Shown: piece after piece, positions 37,701 to 48,828 of the stretch | Numbering within the stretch: the first letter of the stretch is position 1 | Layout: every line of letters starts with the position of its first letter | Origin: Chrysoperla carnea | Taxonomy: Eukaryota; Arthropoda; Insecta; Neuroptera; Chrysopidae | Reading direction: 5' to 3' | Length of the DNA stretch: 64,000 nt | Assembly: GCF_905475395.1 (NCBI RefSeq) | Contig: NC_058337.1 | Coordinates: forward strand, 131,585,960 to 131,649,959 | Notes under the pieces: model-generated | What the model was told of the DNA's origin: nothing | Databases searched by the model: none | The model's input: the letters and a program-made list of their open reading frames with translations, nothing else | Made by a program: the position numbers and the translations under genes

Positions 37701-40700
37701 TGATTTGCTATATACAAAATCGCATGCCGATCTGAACTGCATTGAAAAGGGATTTCGACATGGTTAATTCGACCCTGCTCGGCCTGTTAAAAAATATTTT
37801 ACTTTCTCCTCTCGAACCTTTGAAAGAATAATCTGCTAGTTCTAGAAAAGGAAAAGAATTAAAAGATAAAATTAAACAGAGAACCCCCAGGCACTAGTAA
37901 ATTGAAAACACACACAAAAATTTCGTAAAAAAGTCGTCTATTTTTCTAGAAATTAGTTTATATTTGAGTGTGGAATCCTAGAGTAGATCTATCCACAAAA
38001 TGGATTAAAATCAGCTTTGAATTTATTGCAGTGCCGCTGATGTCTTTATAGTTTCAAATATAGCTTTCATCCATAGAAGGGACTTAAACGTGGTATCTTT
38101 CAGATATAATTATTAGATCCCAAGTAGCTGCCGTAAAATCTTGAAAATCTGATTCACATGTTCCCTTATTCCCAATTAACAAGTGCCATTTTCAAATTGT
38201 ACGAGAAGGAAATAAAAGATCCTTTCCTATACTGGACAAGTGCACGTTGCTAGTTTATTGAACTAAAAAATTTGCGTATTTGCATAACTTACAGCATGCC
38301 CTGCTCAATGCCAGACCTTACCAACATCCTCAGACAACACCAATTTATCCGTAACAAGTGTTCAACAACCTCAACAACCTGGTCAACAGCAACAGCAACA
38401 ACAGCCAATATCAGCAACTGCCACTGGACAGTATGTCCAACCATCGTGCACTGCACATCAAGTACAAGTAGCTACACAAACCCCACAACCACAGCCACCC
38501 AATGTACCAGCAGTGATCTCTGAAAAGAAGTCTAGTAAAAATGAAGGTGGAAAATCAAAGAAACGTTTTCAAATGGTCTCTAGACATGCATCAAATGTAC
38601 CACCGTCTCAACGTCAAGATAATGGTCAGTTTCCTAATTCACAATCGTATCAGGTTGATCCAAATACAGGTTTGTTCATCAATGTCTAGCCCACAATTTT
38701 TATTCGCATGTTGTGATTTTTTTTTTTGATAATCCCTTTTTTTGTTGTAAATTTATTATTTTGACTATTAATGCACCAAAACCCCCCTTTTTTTTTAGAA
38801 ATATATAGAACGGGAGTTGAATCCTTTTCGATTAAACTAAAGTTAAATGTTTAACAAACGATAAATTCAAAAAATTCAAATAGTTTTAATAGTTTACACA
38901 AAAATTGTCTTTCGTTTTTAAAAATTCTGTAACGCTGTCTTTTTTCTTTTACTACCAACATGTAATCGCATAAATGATAAGAGGGTGTTAATTTTGAGAC
39001 ACCTTCTATTATGAAAATTATCAAATTAAATAAAAATTAGACTTTAGCGTTATCAGAGAAAGTTTTCTATTCAAATTATCTCTTATACCATTTTAATAAA
39101 TTATTTCCCCGTAAGAAAGTACGCACACTTAAAAAAATTTGCATTTTCTCGAAATTTCAAACGTTACTTTTTTTGCGGGGCAGTATATTTCCCTCCCTGT
39201 ATTTAAGATCAAACATCCTGTATTTGACAAAATTCATTTTTTTTAAATCTACTTTGATTTAGTAAAACTACAATTATTGATTTTTTGAAAAAAGATAGAA
39301 TAATTTTATTGTATTATGTGTAGCAGGCGTAACGCAACAATATACACCAACGCAAACGTATAATCCAGCATCGGGTATTACGCAAACACCACAAACCGCA
39401 TTCTCATGTATGGATGTGGACTCGGAAACGGATAGTAATCATGATACAGCATTAACACTAGCATGTGCTGGTGGACATGAAGAATTAGTTGAGTTACTAT
39501 TATCTAGAGGTGCTGATATCGAGCATCGTGATAAAAAAGGTTTTACTCCATTAATACTAGCTGCAACCGCTGGACATGAGAAAGTTGTTGAAATTTTATT
39601 AAATCATGGTGCGGATTTAGAAGCACAATCTGAACGTACCAAGGATACACCATTATCGTTGGCGTGTTCTGGGGGACGATATGAGGTAAATAATTTGAAG
39701 GAATTCAACTTGATAGAAAACTACATTCCTTTTTTTAAAATTATTTCTAGGTGGTAGAATTACTTTTATCTCGAGGTTCGAATAAAGAACATCGTAACGT
39801 CTCAGATTACACCCCACTTAGTTTAGCCGCATCCGGTGGTTATGTTAATATTATTAAATTATTGCTCACACAAGGAGCTGAAATTAATTCAAGAACTGGA
39901 AGTAAACTTGGCATTTCTCCGCTCATGTTGGCCGCCATGAACGGACATACTGGTAAATATCTTCTTTTTTTTTTTTTTAATTTTATGCCAAGATGAAAAT
40001 TTGTGATTAATAATTTGTTTCTAATTTTCTAGCTGCTGTTAAAATGTTATTGGATATGGGTAGCGATATTAATGCACAGATCGAAACAAATCGTAACACT
40101 GCCCTGACCTTGGCGTGTTTCCAAGGTCGACATGAAGTTGTTAGTTTATTATTAGACCGTAAAGCGAATGTAGAACATAGGGCAAAGGTAAGATACAATC
40201 ATTTTTAATTGATTTTGGATCCGTAGATATTAGAGACTCTCTTCTTAGTGGGAGAAGAGCGTCTTCTCTCATGTTTCAGCAATCCAAAATTCCCAGTTAG
40301 TTTTTTTTTTTTTTTTTGATTAGTTGGGTAAATCTACCGAATTTTGGGAAATGGCTATTTTTTTTTAATAGGTTCCTATCGTTGTAAAAATACAGAAAAG
40401 GAGTTTTCCGGTTCCGAAACGATCCGCACGGCCTTCAGTACGCGATTTTAATCTCAACATTGTGATGAAATATTTGATGAAATATTTCTTTCTCCTCAGT
40501 TAGAGGATTGCGTCGTCTGTCATGTTTCAATTCGAGCAGACGACACTTTTCAGTTCATGAGGGATAGGGATTTGGCTGCACTATCATTTTTTTTTTTGTG
40601 GATCATAAACTTATAACCCAAAAGTTAGGTTTCCTGTTGAGATGTTCCTTTTTTCTCATCCAAACTGAAGGAATTTGTGGCTAGAGTTTTCCCTCCAGAG

Positions 40701-43700
40701 AAATGTCATTTTCATTGCAGTGTTTTTATTAATATTTATCGTTTATTTCGTTACAGACTGGATTAACACCGTTAATGGAAGCTGCAAGTGGTGGCTATGT
40801 AGATGTTGGTCGCGTTCTATTAGACAAAGGCGCTGATGTGAATGCAACACCCGTCCCATCATCTAGAGATACAGCATTAACCATAGCAGCTGATAAAGGA
40901 CATTGTAGATTTGTTGAATTATTATTATCACGTGGTGCAGCTGTTGAAGTTAAAAATAAAAAAGGGAATTCACCGTTATGGTTGGCTGCAAATGGTGGCC
41001 ATTTAAATGTTGTTGAATTATTATATAATGCAAATGCTGATATTGATTCTCAGGATAATCGTAAAGTGTCATGCCTTATGGCAGCATTTCGTAAAGGTCA
41101 CATAAAAGTTGTTAAATGGATGGTCGGGCATGTTACACAATTTCCTAGTGATCAAGAAATGATGCGATATATTTCTACAGTCAGTGATAAGGTAAGTTTC
41201 AATTTTACTGAAAGTACAAATAATAAGTTGAGAGGCATAGGAAAACTGAGGAAACAGCACCGATTTAAATGAAACTTTTTGTAACGTGTTTATAGGATCC
41301 CTAGGAACATTCAGCCAATTTAACTCAGATGGTTGTATAGGTACCCACCTGGAGGCATATGTTCCGGATCATAATATTCCTTGGGATCCTATAAACATGT
41401 TACAAAAAGTTTCATTCAAATCGGTGCTGTTTCCCTACTTTTCCGCTTTCGACACCTTTTTCCCGGTTATTCATTGTATTATGGACTACTTTTTCGAGAT
41501 TTAAAAAAAAATTATAATTTTTATTCTAGGAATTACTAGAAAAATGTCAAGAATGTGTAAAAGTAATACGTGCTGCCAAAGAAACTCAAGCCGCCAAGGC
41601 GAATAAAAATGCAACAATCCTATTAGAAGAATTAGATATGGAAAAGAATCGTGAAGAATCGAAAAAAGCGGCAGCGGCACGAAGACGTGAACGTAAGAAG
41701 AAAAAGAAATTAGAGAAAAAAGAAGAAAAGCGAAAATTACATGAAGAAAATAAAAAGAATGAAACCTACGATGATAACAAAGATAAAAAGAATACAACAA
41801 ATGTTGTTGTACCGGATGATACAACCGATAAAGCGGATGCTGAAGAAGCGAGTGGTGAAAATACACCAACCGAATCACCAGTACGAAACGGTGAAGCCGA
41901 TAAAGAGGAAGGCGATAGTGGTATCGATGCAAATAGTCAAGGCAGTTGTTCTAGTAACGATGTCAAAGCGAAAGAGAAACGTAAAGAGAAGAAAAAGAAG
42001 AAAATCGAAAAAATTACAAATAAAACCGAAAATGTTCATCATACAACCACGACACATGAACAACATTCAAATAATCACCATACGCATAATCATAGTCCTC
42101 AACAGTCACGAGGAAGTGCAACTACGAACAATGCAAGTACTAGTAAATCACATTCAGTTGAGAGTAAAGAACATAAAACTGAGAAACAGCAGAGGCATTC
42201 TTCAGAACAAACACCAGCGACACCATCGACGGTTCATCATCCGACGACGGAAGTTACGCCAAACAATAAAAGTGGCAATGCTTCGAATCGTTCTAGTGGT
42301 GGACAATCGAATCGTAAAGGTTTGTTGGTGTTTGAAGCATCTCGACATCCATGTGATCGTGAAGATTTTGAAGCAACTGGTAATGAAAATTATGCACCTG
42401 TTGTCAAGGGGAAAAAATTATATATGTAAGTGAAATTTTTTTTATTTATACAGAAAATTAACCCTTAACTACAGACTTAAGGCTCGAAAGTTAAAAGTAT
42501 TTTCTATTTTAATTCAGAAATTATCGTATGGAAATAAAAGCAGACCTTGGTCGTCGTTTTTTAACTCTTAATTGTAGACATCAAATCTCAAAATCCTTTC
42601 TTCACTTTCTGAAATTAACCCTATCGGTGTTCTTTTACTTCTATCTTACCCACTTCGTGCAGTATCTTCTCTTCATTTCTTTTCTCTTCAGGAGGATATT
42701 TGTCAACACCTAGTGCCTAATTTATTTGCTGTTCATTTACTTTCGACGTTAATAAAACTAAACATTGAATATTTGCTTTAAAAGTATGCAACTTTTATTC
42801 GTAAATTTTGTTTCAGACATTACGAAAATGAAAATATGCCACCGGTGGTCAATCAAAAAGGAACTGCAACGAGTCCCAAACAAGCGAATAAACGTGAAGA
42901 AGGTTGGAAAGAAGTAGTTCGAAAATCGTCGATTCAAGCGGTTTCCACATTTGAATCTGGGTAAATTTTATAATTCTTTTCTAAAGTTCAGTAAACATTA
43001 GGGGCGAGTTAGGCAACTTTTTCTAGGGGTCCCGGGGAAAGGTCAAAAGTCAAAGATACAAATTTATAAGAGAGGGACGCTAAGTTGATTTACGAAAAGT
43101 TAAAAAAAAATAGGGAAGACAAAGAATTTTTATGAAAAGAGCCCCCATACAAAGAGAAGGGCTCCAAGTAGATTTACGAAGGCAAATAATACAACATCTC
43201 AGTATATACAAGTTATTTAATTGATTATAATTTGTATTTTTATTTTTACAGCACCAAAAAAGTATCAGTTCCATTAAATGCAATCTCTCGTGTAATTGGT
43301 CGTGGCGGCAGCAATATTAATGCAATTCGAGGTGCAACTGGAGCCCATATCGAAGTTGAAAAACAGAGTAAAGGGCAAGGAGAACGTAACATAACTATCA
43401 AGTATGTATTTTACGACATACGCGTAGAAAGAAATTGTTTCTAACTTGTATGAAATTTTTTTATTTTTAGGGGATCTGCTGAAGCCACTCGTCAAGCACA
43501 TAATCTCATTGCAACATTAATAAAAGATCCCGAAGCAGATATCTTACAAATAATACCGAAAACTACAAAACTTGTTGGAACTATTTCTGCTTGGGATAAA
43601 ACATCTACCTCGTTGGTAAGTCATCTAAATATTATTATTTCAATTTTAGAGTCGTAATTATTCAAAATTTTAAATTAATTTTTATTTTATTTACAGTCAA

Positions 43701-46700
43701 TGAAAGCAAAAACAAATCAAAAAATCTCGAATGTATCGAATGTTTCATCAATAAGTTCTACTGCCATGACACAAAACAAACCACCTGGTTCAGCATCAAT
43801 TGCACCGATTATACCATCAATGCGATCAAATTCAACTGTTAAAATGGGTACATCATTTCCACCACCAGTTAGTCGGGCAACAGCGCCAAGATTAGTAGCA
43901 GCAGGTTTGTAATCTTTTATAAATATCTCCCCCCGTCTCCAGTATTTCACTCTTATTTATTATAACTTGTGTTTTATTTTTTAGCTGAAAAACGAGCAGC
44001 TGCTGCTCAAATGGCAGGAATTGGTACTAAAAACACTATGTCATATACAACAGCTATGATGGCTGCTGGACGTGGTAGCACCAAGGTTGTAACAAGTGCG
44101 TCTGGTCAAACGTTTGCTGCTAAATTAACAGAAACATCAGCTCAACAACATACTGTACCGACGTCGCAATTAAATTCTATTAAGACCAAAGTTTCACAAG
44201 TAAGTGTTTTTTTTGGATATTTCAAGGTTTTTCATTTTTATTTTTATTGAATTCATCCGATTCCGAATATCTTTCCATACTATCTACTATAATAATAGTT
44301 CTAGAGCCATCATTTGCTGTATCTCCGATAATAATTGCAATTTTGAAAAGATCATTTAAGGAAATATTCTTAAAGGCCTACCTTTGAAAATATTTTTAAA
44401 AAAAATAGATTTCTTCAAATTTTTAGACCAGATTACTGCCTTAAATCAGTTCATTGGAACGCTTTGGTCACTGTCGTCCCGTGCTCAACAAAATTAAACA
44501 CTAAACGACAAATAGTGTTGTCAGGCGGTGCCTGTTTGCCACGATATTTTCAACGAAATGCCCGTTCAGTTTACACAACTGAACGACTATTTCAATATAT
44601 ATATACAGCGTCACTATTTTGGTGCGTTGTTTCGATGTCAAGCGATTCATGGTTAAAATTGCATTGAATTGACGTTTCAAAAACATGTCTAATCAACTCA
44701 TTCGATCGACTCAATGTCAAAGTTATTCAATGTTTACGACATAAAAGATAGCACACCCTGTATAATAAATTATACTGGAAATTGGGAATAATAATTCTAA
44801 AAATATGATTCTTGTGTCCAAAAGTTGGTTAGATTTTAAAGACAACAAGATTATTCTTTATATGATAGCTCTAAACAAGTAATTTCAATTTACAATATAG
44901 AATTGTTTTGTACTTTCAGTCTTTGGGTATGTCTCAAGCAATAATATCTACGCCAGTATCGCCACAAACATCCTCCACAATACAACAATCTCAACAATCG
45001 GCCACGCATACGAATAGTAGCAACGTAAATGTAATTGTAGCATCACCAAAACATAGGCCACCATCAACGGCCTCTGCACCGCCAACAATGACTCAACATA
45101 GTTGTAATAAAATACCATTTTCAGCGTCAACAATAAGATCTGAACATCAACCAACAATTGTCTCATCAAATTTAAATCAAACAGGTAACGGAAACGTTGG
45201 GAATGGACCTCAACAACAAACTGACAACATGGTGTCAAATAGTACACAACATATGGTCGGATCCAGTGGTGGAATATCTGTGAATAATACAACAAACACT
45301 GCCGCAAACAATATTCAATTGTTATCTCAACAATTACATCATCAACAATCAAATGTAGTCACTCAACAAATCCAACCGATTCATATGGAGAGTAATCTTA
45401 ATACACAATCGAATGTCGTTACAACGTCATCGTCATCGGTATCTTCGATTGTTCAACAAGCACCTCCACCAAATCGAGTACAAACGTATTCACTATTTGA
45501 TACGTTCTCGAAACATCAACAAACAATGTGGGGTGGAGCTCGAAATAACGATACCAATGAGAAACCAATCAATTTCGCTGCTGCCACCGGAAGTGTTGGA
45601 AGTCAATCGAATATAACTCCTAAGTTTATCGATAACGATCAACCACAAGTGGACGCATCAAAAGCTCCAGGTTATCGTGGTACAGCTGTCTGTTCTCCTG
45701 TATCGTCGAAAACAAGTAGCAACAGTACAACACCACCAAATCTACCAACAAATTTCCAAAATTACTCAGATCCAAGTTGTATTGGTAAACCACCCGCCGC
45801 AATGGTTGCACAAGGCTTAGCTGTAACACGACCACTATCACGTACTCCCGGTATGGACGTCGGCTTAGATTTATCACCTCAACAGTATAATCGTAATTTA
45901 TATCAACCAAACATACCTCCACCGCAACATTTGGATCCAAGTGGGGGATTATTTAAACCACCGGTATCGTCTGGTTATGGACCAAGTGAAAATTTATTAA
46001 AAATTGTACCCGGTGATAATCAACAGAATTTAATACAATCATTCCATCATCAACCGCAACAACAGCAACCGTTACCTCACCATATTGGTTACTCACAACC
46101 ACAACAATGTACGAGTAGTAGTAACTCAACGGTGACGATGTCACGATTAAATCCACGTGCGCCAGATTTTTCTAGCTCTCTGCATAACTTATCAAACAAA
46201 CAACATAGTTCCCATAGTTCTCAACAACCGGCCCCACCTGTAGTCAATACAAATATGTTTAATTCAAGTGGTGGATACCATCATCCAGGTCTTTCAGCTC
46301 CACAACAACAACAACACAACACGATGTTAAATAATACCAACGTCCCACCTTATCAGCTAAAATCTTCGATAGGAGGATATCCACAAACATCGACGGGACC
46401 ACCACCACCAAGACCAAATCAAAATTCCCAGCAACAACAACGATGGCCATTTATACAACACGCCTCGAATACAAGTGGTGGATTTCAACCGGCGGATATG
46501 ATGTGTTTACCAAATATGAATCACATAACAAATTTATCACAATCCGATTATCTATCGGTACTAGAGAATGGTGGGGGTATGAATATTGTAAATAGTTCAC
46601 CGTCAATGTCACCAAATTCACCAAGTGACTCACAACAACGTGGTGTTGGTGGTGGGAATACTGGTAATGGGGGCATGAGTGAGGATCGTAAAATACCACG

Positions 46701-47903
46701 ACCGATTGGTACCGAACGTGCATGGAAGAATAATCCATATAATAATCCACAAATACCACAACAGCAGAGTACAGCTGCAACGATTAATCAATTGGGAGCG
46801 GAAATTGGTGAAGCAACAAGTATTTGGTTGTTAAATAATGAAGCGAAAATTACGTTAAATTCATGGCCAAATATTGCATCGAATATGGATAGGCATAATT
46901 TATTCCGTACATATCCATATAATCGATTACCAACGGATGATATGCCAACAATGGATACAACGTTCTCTGTAAGTATTTCATTTCATTCAATTTTCTATTA
47001 TTTTTCAGTGGGAACTTGGAAAAATATACTTTAAATTTTAACTGAAGTTTAACTGAGGTTTCAACACGTGCGAAATTCTAATATCGGATAGCCGTAATTC
47101 GTATTCCCAAGAATTTTGGGTCATACTTATTAAATATGTGGTCAAATTTAACTTATCTTCAATAAATTTGGAAATAGACGTATAGTGGTTTTTGTATTAG
47201 GTATAAGGGGTAATATAAACGAATAACTACCACGAAAAATGAAAAATATGACCCAAAATTAGTGAGTTTCAATAAAAATTTATTCAAATACAATAAAATT
47301 TGGTCAAAATATCACAAAAATTGAATTTTTGAACTTAGTGACGTTATAAAAATCCAAAAAAAATTTATTTTGTTCTACAACAAGCAAATTTTATCATCCA
47401 TTTTGGATCAATCTAGTACGTAATTTCACTAATTTTGGGTCATACTTTTCCAAGATTTTGTCTAATTTAACGTATCTTCAATAAATTTTGAAAATGCACT
47501 TGGCCGATTTTGTAGTGGCTGTAACCACAATATTTTTTGAGGTTGATTTTGAAATTGAACGAGGCAAATAATTGTGCATTTATGTTATGTGCTTGAATAA
47601 CCTTAATTGTTCTTCTTTTTTTTGTAGCACATGGACAGTCAACAACAAGCAGCATTCCAAAATGGAAGTACAGCGACTGCATTATCATTAATGCATTCAT
47701 TACAACAATATAATGCAACGGCTGCTGGTAACACTGGTGTAGTGGGAGCTGTTGGTCCTGAAATGGTTGACACAAGTAACGCAGGTAGTTGGGGTGATGT
47801 CACAATCACTGGTGACAAACAACAGCAACAACAACAAGCAACACATGTGAGTGGTCGACATCATCAAGCCGATGTTTTGTTAACACGATCACAACATTAC
47901 TGA
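25716..47903 (+). CDS. mask: Mask / ANKHD1 multiple ankyrin repeat, single KH protein
   Basis: Orthologue of Drosophila Mask and vertebrate ANKHD1/ANKRD17, a scaffold that in flies works with Yorkie in Hippo signalling and downstream of receptor tyrosine kinases. Coding exons: 25716-25872, 26613-26772, 26851-27161, 27575-27726, 27887-28819, 29167-29344, 29646-30509, 32300-32658, 33603-33909, 33991-34326, 34680-35003, 37001-37213, 38295-38669, 39324-39685, 39751-39952, 40033-40187, 40757-41191, 41530-42425, 42817-42960, 43252-43401, 43471-43615, 43697-43904, 43985-44199, 44920-46968, 47628-47903. All introns are GT-AG, phases agree throughout, and the sum is 9906 nt (about 3301 aa plus TGA stop). 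Domain order matches the family: 15 ankyrin repeats, linker, 10 repeats, charged segment, one KH domain, then a tail containing the conserved DRKIPRPIGTER motif. An in-frame TGA lies three codons before the chosen ATG, so this is the first possible start, but a CAG acceptor at 25722-25724 means translation may begin in an unseen upstream exon. Exons with low-complexity content are inferred from splice sites and frame, so minor boundary errors are possible. Confidence 0.93.
25725..26772 (+). other. mask: mask conserved N-terminal module
   Basis: Two exons encode the pre-ankyrin module. The stretch VESFVLDQAELDD aligns with VESFILDQEDLD of ANKHD1. It is followed by VDPETQARLEALLEAAG, then LADPDVLRRLTSSVSCALDE and AAAALTRM, all strongly conserved with vertebrates. 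In the vertebrate protein a long Gly/Ser-rich segment precedes VESF. Here only Met-Ile-Gln precedes it in the genomic frame. Confidence 0.85.
26288..26433. repeat. Intronic direct repeat, copy 1 (mask)
   Basis: About 145 bp, from TTGGTTATGATGATACTCCG to TCCATGAAATTCT, nearly identical to 27378-27523 in a different mask intron. It includes a short palindrome ACTCAAGATTGAGT. It is non-coding, in an intron, in the same orientation as its twin. Confidence 0.8.
26851..29344 (+). other. mask: mask ankyrin block 1 (15 repeats)
   Basis: Exons 26851-27161, 27575-27726, 27887-28819 and 29167-29344 encode 15 consecutive ankyrin repeats (about residues 106-600). They show the TPLMEAA...GH..VV..LL..GA pattern. 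Near-invariant family segments include LAMHANVEDRG, HNENGHTPLMEAASAGHV, DEGYTPLMEAAREGHEEMV and GGRTPLMKACRAGHL. The 933-nt exon holds nine or so repeats without interruption. This block is a protein-binding solenoid. No repeat is broken. It contains the most conserved sequence in the gene. Confidence 0.93.
27378..27523. repeat. Intronic direct repeat, copy 2 (mask)
   Basis: Second copy of the 26288-26433 unit, differing by only a few substitutions over about 145 bp. It lies in the next-but-one mask intron. The similarity stops abruptly on both sides. Confidence 0.8.
30510..32299 (+). other. mask intron 7, about 1.8 kb
   Basis: AT-rich intron with no recognised element or nested gene. The acceptor TATGATTAG at 32291-32299 has a weak pyrimidine tract, but phase 1 matches on both sides and the downstream frame is open for 119 codons. 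Confidence 0.6.
33006..33427. mobile_element. Tigger-like MITE in a mask intron, 422 bp
   Basis: It begins CAGTGCAACCTCGATATAAC and ends with the complement ATATTAAGGTTGCACTG. The inverted repeat is about 23 bp with two mismatches, flanked by TA on both sides. Internally, TTCGTTATAT and related words recur many times. It has no coding capacity. It is a separate subfamily from the element at 2909 but clearly the same superfamily. Confidence 0.85.
35198..35537. mobile_element. hAT-like MITE in a mask intron
   Basis: The ends CATGGTGACCAC and GTGGCCACCATG are inverted. Subterminal TGGAAAACCTGAAAATG and GTCAGGGAATTTT resemble a hAT non-autonomous family I recall from several invertebrates. No clean 8-bp duplication was found. 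It lies within the 2-kb mask intron 35004-37000. Confidence 0.5.
35628..35885. repeat. Duplicated block around an RTE-like tail
   Basis: A roughly 68-bp GC-richer block (TCACCGCGCTGGCTATCG, then GAACGAAAAG, then AGAGTAGCCATACCGCCGCAA) at 35632-35697 is repeated in direct orientation at 35815-35882. Between them sits the RTE-like tail TCCGTTTAGGAGCTGTG, then ACAGACAGACAGACACATAG, then CGGTCAAACTTATAACACTC. The 134-codon frame across this region is probably not a gene. Confidence 0.55.
37214..38294 (+). other. mask intron 12 with hAT-like repeat
   Basis: The intron holds, near 37543-37725, CAGTGCCGGATTAAGC followed by TAGGCAACTGCCTAGAAG and GGGCCCCACAAGAAG. Related sequence is at 42999-43165 (another mask intron) and at 50570-50840 next to a hAT transposase relic. 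No nested gene was seen. Confidence 0.5.
39324..41191 (+). other. mask: mask ankyrin block 2 (10 repeats)
   Basis: Exons 39324-39685, 39751-39952, 40033-40187 and 40757-41191 encode 10 ankyrin repeats, starting at NHDTALTLACAGGHEELVEL and ending after LMAAFRKGHIKVVKWMV. The segment SSRDTALTIAADKGH is almost identical to ANKHD1. The block closes with QFPSDQEMMRYISTVSDK, matching the family's QFPSDIECMRYIATITDK. The first exon has a tandem TAGCAG acceptor. Total repeats with block 1 are 25, the same as in the vertebrate protein. Confidence 0.93.
41235..41455. mobile_element. Foldback MITE in a mask intron
   Basis: The arms are about 75-80 bp: GAAACAGCACCGATTTAAAT, then GAAACTTTTTGTAAC and GTGTTTATAGGATCC on the left, with the near-exact reverse complement on the right (GGATCCTATAAACATG, then GTTACAAAAAGTTTC and CGGTGCTGTTTCC). 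The unique centre is short. It starts about 45 bp after the exon donor at 41191. It is related to 13425-13965. Confidence 0.75.
41530..42960 (+). other. mask: mask charged/coiled-coil segment to pre-KH
   Basis: The exon starts ELLEKCQECVKVIRAAKE and continues NKNATILLEELDMEKNREES, as in ANKHD1. It then becomes Lys/Glu-rich (about 41640-41760, probable coiled coil) and Asn/His/Thr-rich. The short exon 42817-42960 encodes KREEGWKEVVRKSS, matching the conserved KREEGWKEVVRRS that always sits just before the KH domain. Basic runs here could act as nuclear localisation signals. Confidence 0.85.
43252..43615 (+). other. mask: mask KH domain
   Basis: Two exons encode a single KH RNA-binding domain (about residues 2289-2372): KKVSVPLNAISRVIGRGGSN, then INAIRGATGAHIEVEKQ, GERNITIKGSAEATRQA and HNLIATLIKDP. 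The GRGG sequence is the GXXG loop that contacts nucleic acid and is intact. The intron at 43402-43470 splits the domain just before the third helix, after ITI. Strongly similar to the ANKHD1 KH domain. Confidence 0.93.
43697..47903 (+). other. mask: mask low-complexity C-terminal tail
   Basis: Four exons, one of 2049 nt, encode about 920 residues rich in Gln, Asn, Ser, Pro and Thr. Recognisable family islands are GARNNDTNEKPINFA (45540), KAPGYRGTAV (45660) and SEDRKIPRPIGTERAW (46680), the last corresponding to DRKIPPPIGTER in ANKHD1. The final exon ends SGRHHQADVLLTRSQHY with a TGA at 47901-47903. Apart from these islands it is probably disordered. Confidence 0.85.
44200..44919 (+). other. 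mask intron 23, about 0.7 kb
   Basis: No nested gene was seen. An ACACCCTGTATAATAA sequence at about 44752 resembles a recurring transposon end in this window. The small frames at 44464-44686 on both strands are not supported. Confidence 0.45.
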
Positions 47904-48598
47904 TTATGCGCGATCATGTGTTGTAGGGCTGGACAACGACAACACCACATAAATGGAGCAATCAGTAATTTGATCCAAACATAAAACATGTCCTCAAAAA
48001 AAAGTAAAACTTGTGTCTGTCCTTCTATCTCCCCTCATCGCGAGATATCGTCATCCACCCCTCAATTTCTCACACACACAAAAAAAAAACATATTATGGA
48101 TTTTTATTTTTTTGGGAATAAAAAAACTAAAGGAAAACTTCTACAAAAATGAATTCCTCGGGTAGTTTAGATCATAAACTTGACCGTGTTGTAGTTTTTG
48201 GTTAATTATATTTAAAAAAATACATAATTATTCAATATATCCAAAAAAAATATTCTTCTCTTATTGTTGACACGATTATTTCGCTCTGCTAAATATTGGC
48301 TTAGACATTTTTAAATAAAACTGATTAAAAGAAAAACAACTGAGTTGACTTTTCAATACAAATCACAGGTTGTGGATTTTTTTCATTCTCTTGTGCCATG
48401 AAAATTCATTTCAACTTTTTTTTTAGATAAACGTCTACACATGACGCCTAACCTTATAGAAAAGTAGGATTGGTTAATTGTTTTTTAATATTTTACAAGC
48501 TTGACCCCCTATAACCTTTTATTTCAGCCAAGGACTCCGCATAAACCTTAGAACAAAGTAAGATAACCCTATAACCTTTTTGACTTGAATTCCATATA
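47904..48598 (+). other. mask: mask 3' UTR and candidate poly(A) signals
   Basis: The sequence after the TGA is AT-rich and non-coding. Canonical AATAAA hexamers occur at 48117-48122 and 48314-48319, either of which could end the transcript. Drosophila mask has a long 3' UTR, so later sites up to about 50.0 kb are also possible. Confidence 0.5.
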
Positions 48599-48828
48599 CA
48601 GTGAAACCTGGTTAAGTGGTACATCAAGGGACCTGCAAATTTATCTCACTTTTATAGAGGTATTCCACTTACCCAGTGTCTCAGATATCAGGTATAAATA
48701 AATAAATATCTATCTCATTTACAGGGGGTTTCATTAATAGAGGTCGGAATACAGGTTATTTCAGTTATAGAGGTTCCAGTTATGGAGGTTTCTCATTTAT
48801 TCAGGCCCCACTTAACCAAGTTTCACTG
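48599..48828. mobile_element. Tigger-like MITE, 230 bp
   Basis: It begins CAGTGAAACCTGGTTAAGTG and ends CACTTAACCAAGTTTCACTG, an inverted repeat of about 21 bp with one mismatch, flanked by TA on both sides. Internally, TTATAGAGGTTCC-like words recur. Third subfamily of this kind in the window. It may be transcribed within a long mask 3' UTR. Confidence 0.85.

Larger units (their letters stand above)
29646..38669 (+). other. mask: mask Q/T/S-rich linker
   Basis: Eight exons encode about 930 residues of low-complexity linker between the ankyrin blocks. It has Thr/Ser runs (near 29990-30200), Gln-rich stretches made of mixed CAA and CAG (33680-33770, 34060-34110, 38380-38410), and a more structured helical island with LQQTGEQLRSIGGG and LVNMLSEQHRQLFED, then TVDDVVQTLETFSLDDV (34110-34320). 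The last resembles a conserved Mask motif. A segment ending KKRFQMVSRHASNVPP (about 38560) precedes block 2. Repeat purity is low, so triplet expansion is unlikely. Confidence 0.8.

Noticed and set aside
41741..42433. 230-codon plus-strand frame in mask exon 18
   Set aside because: Shifted-frame shadow of the Lys-rich mask segment. The other frame carries the conserved family sequence and correct splice phases.
45626..46780. Several minus-strand frames opposite the long mask exon
   Set aside because: They arise because codons rich in CAA, CCA and ACA read openly on the reverse strand. Protein composition is Val/Tyr-rich and unlike any family.
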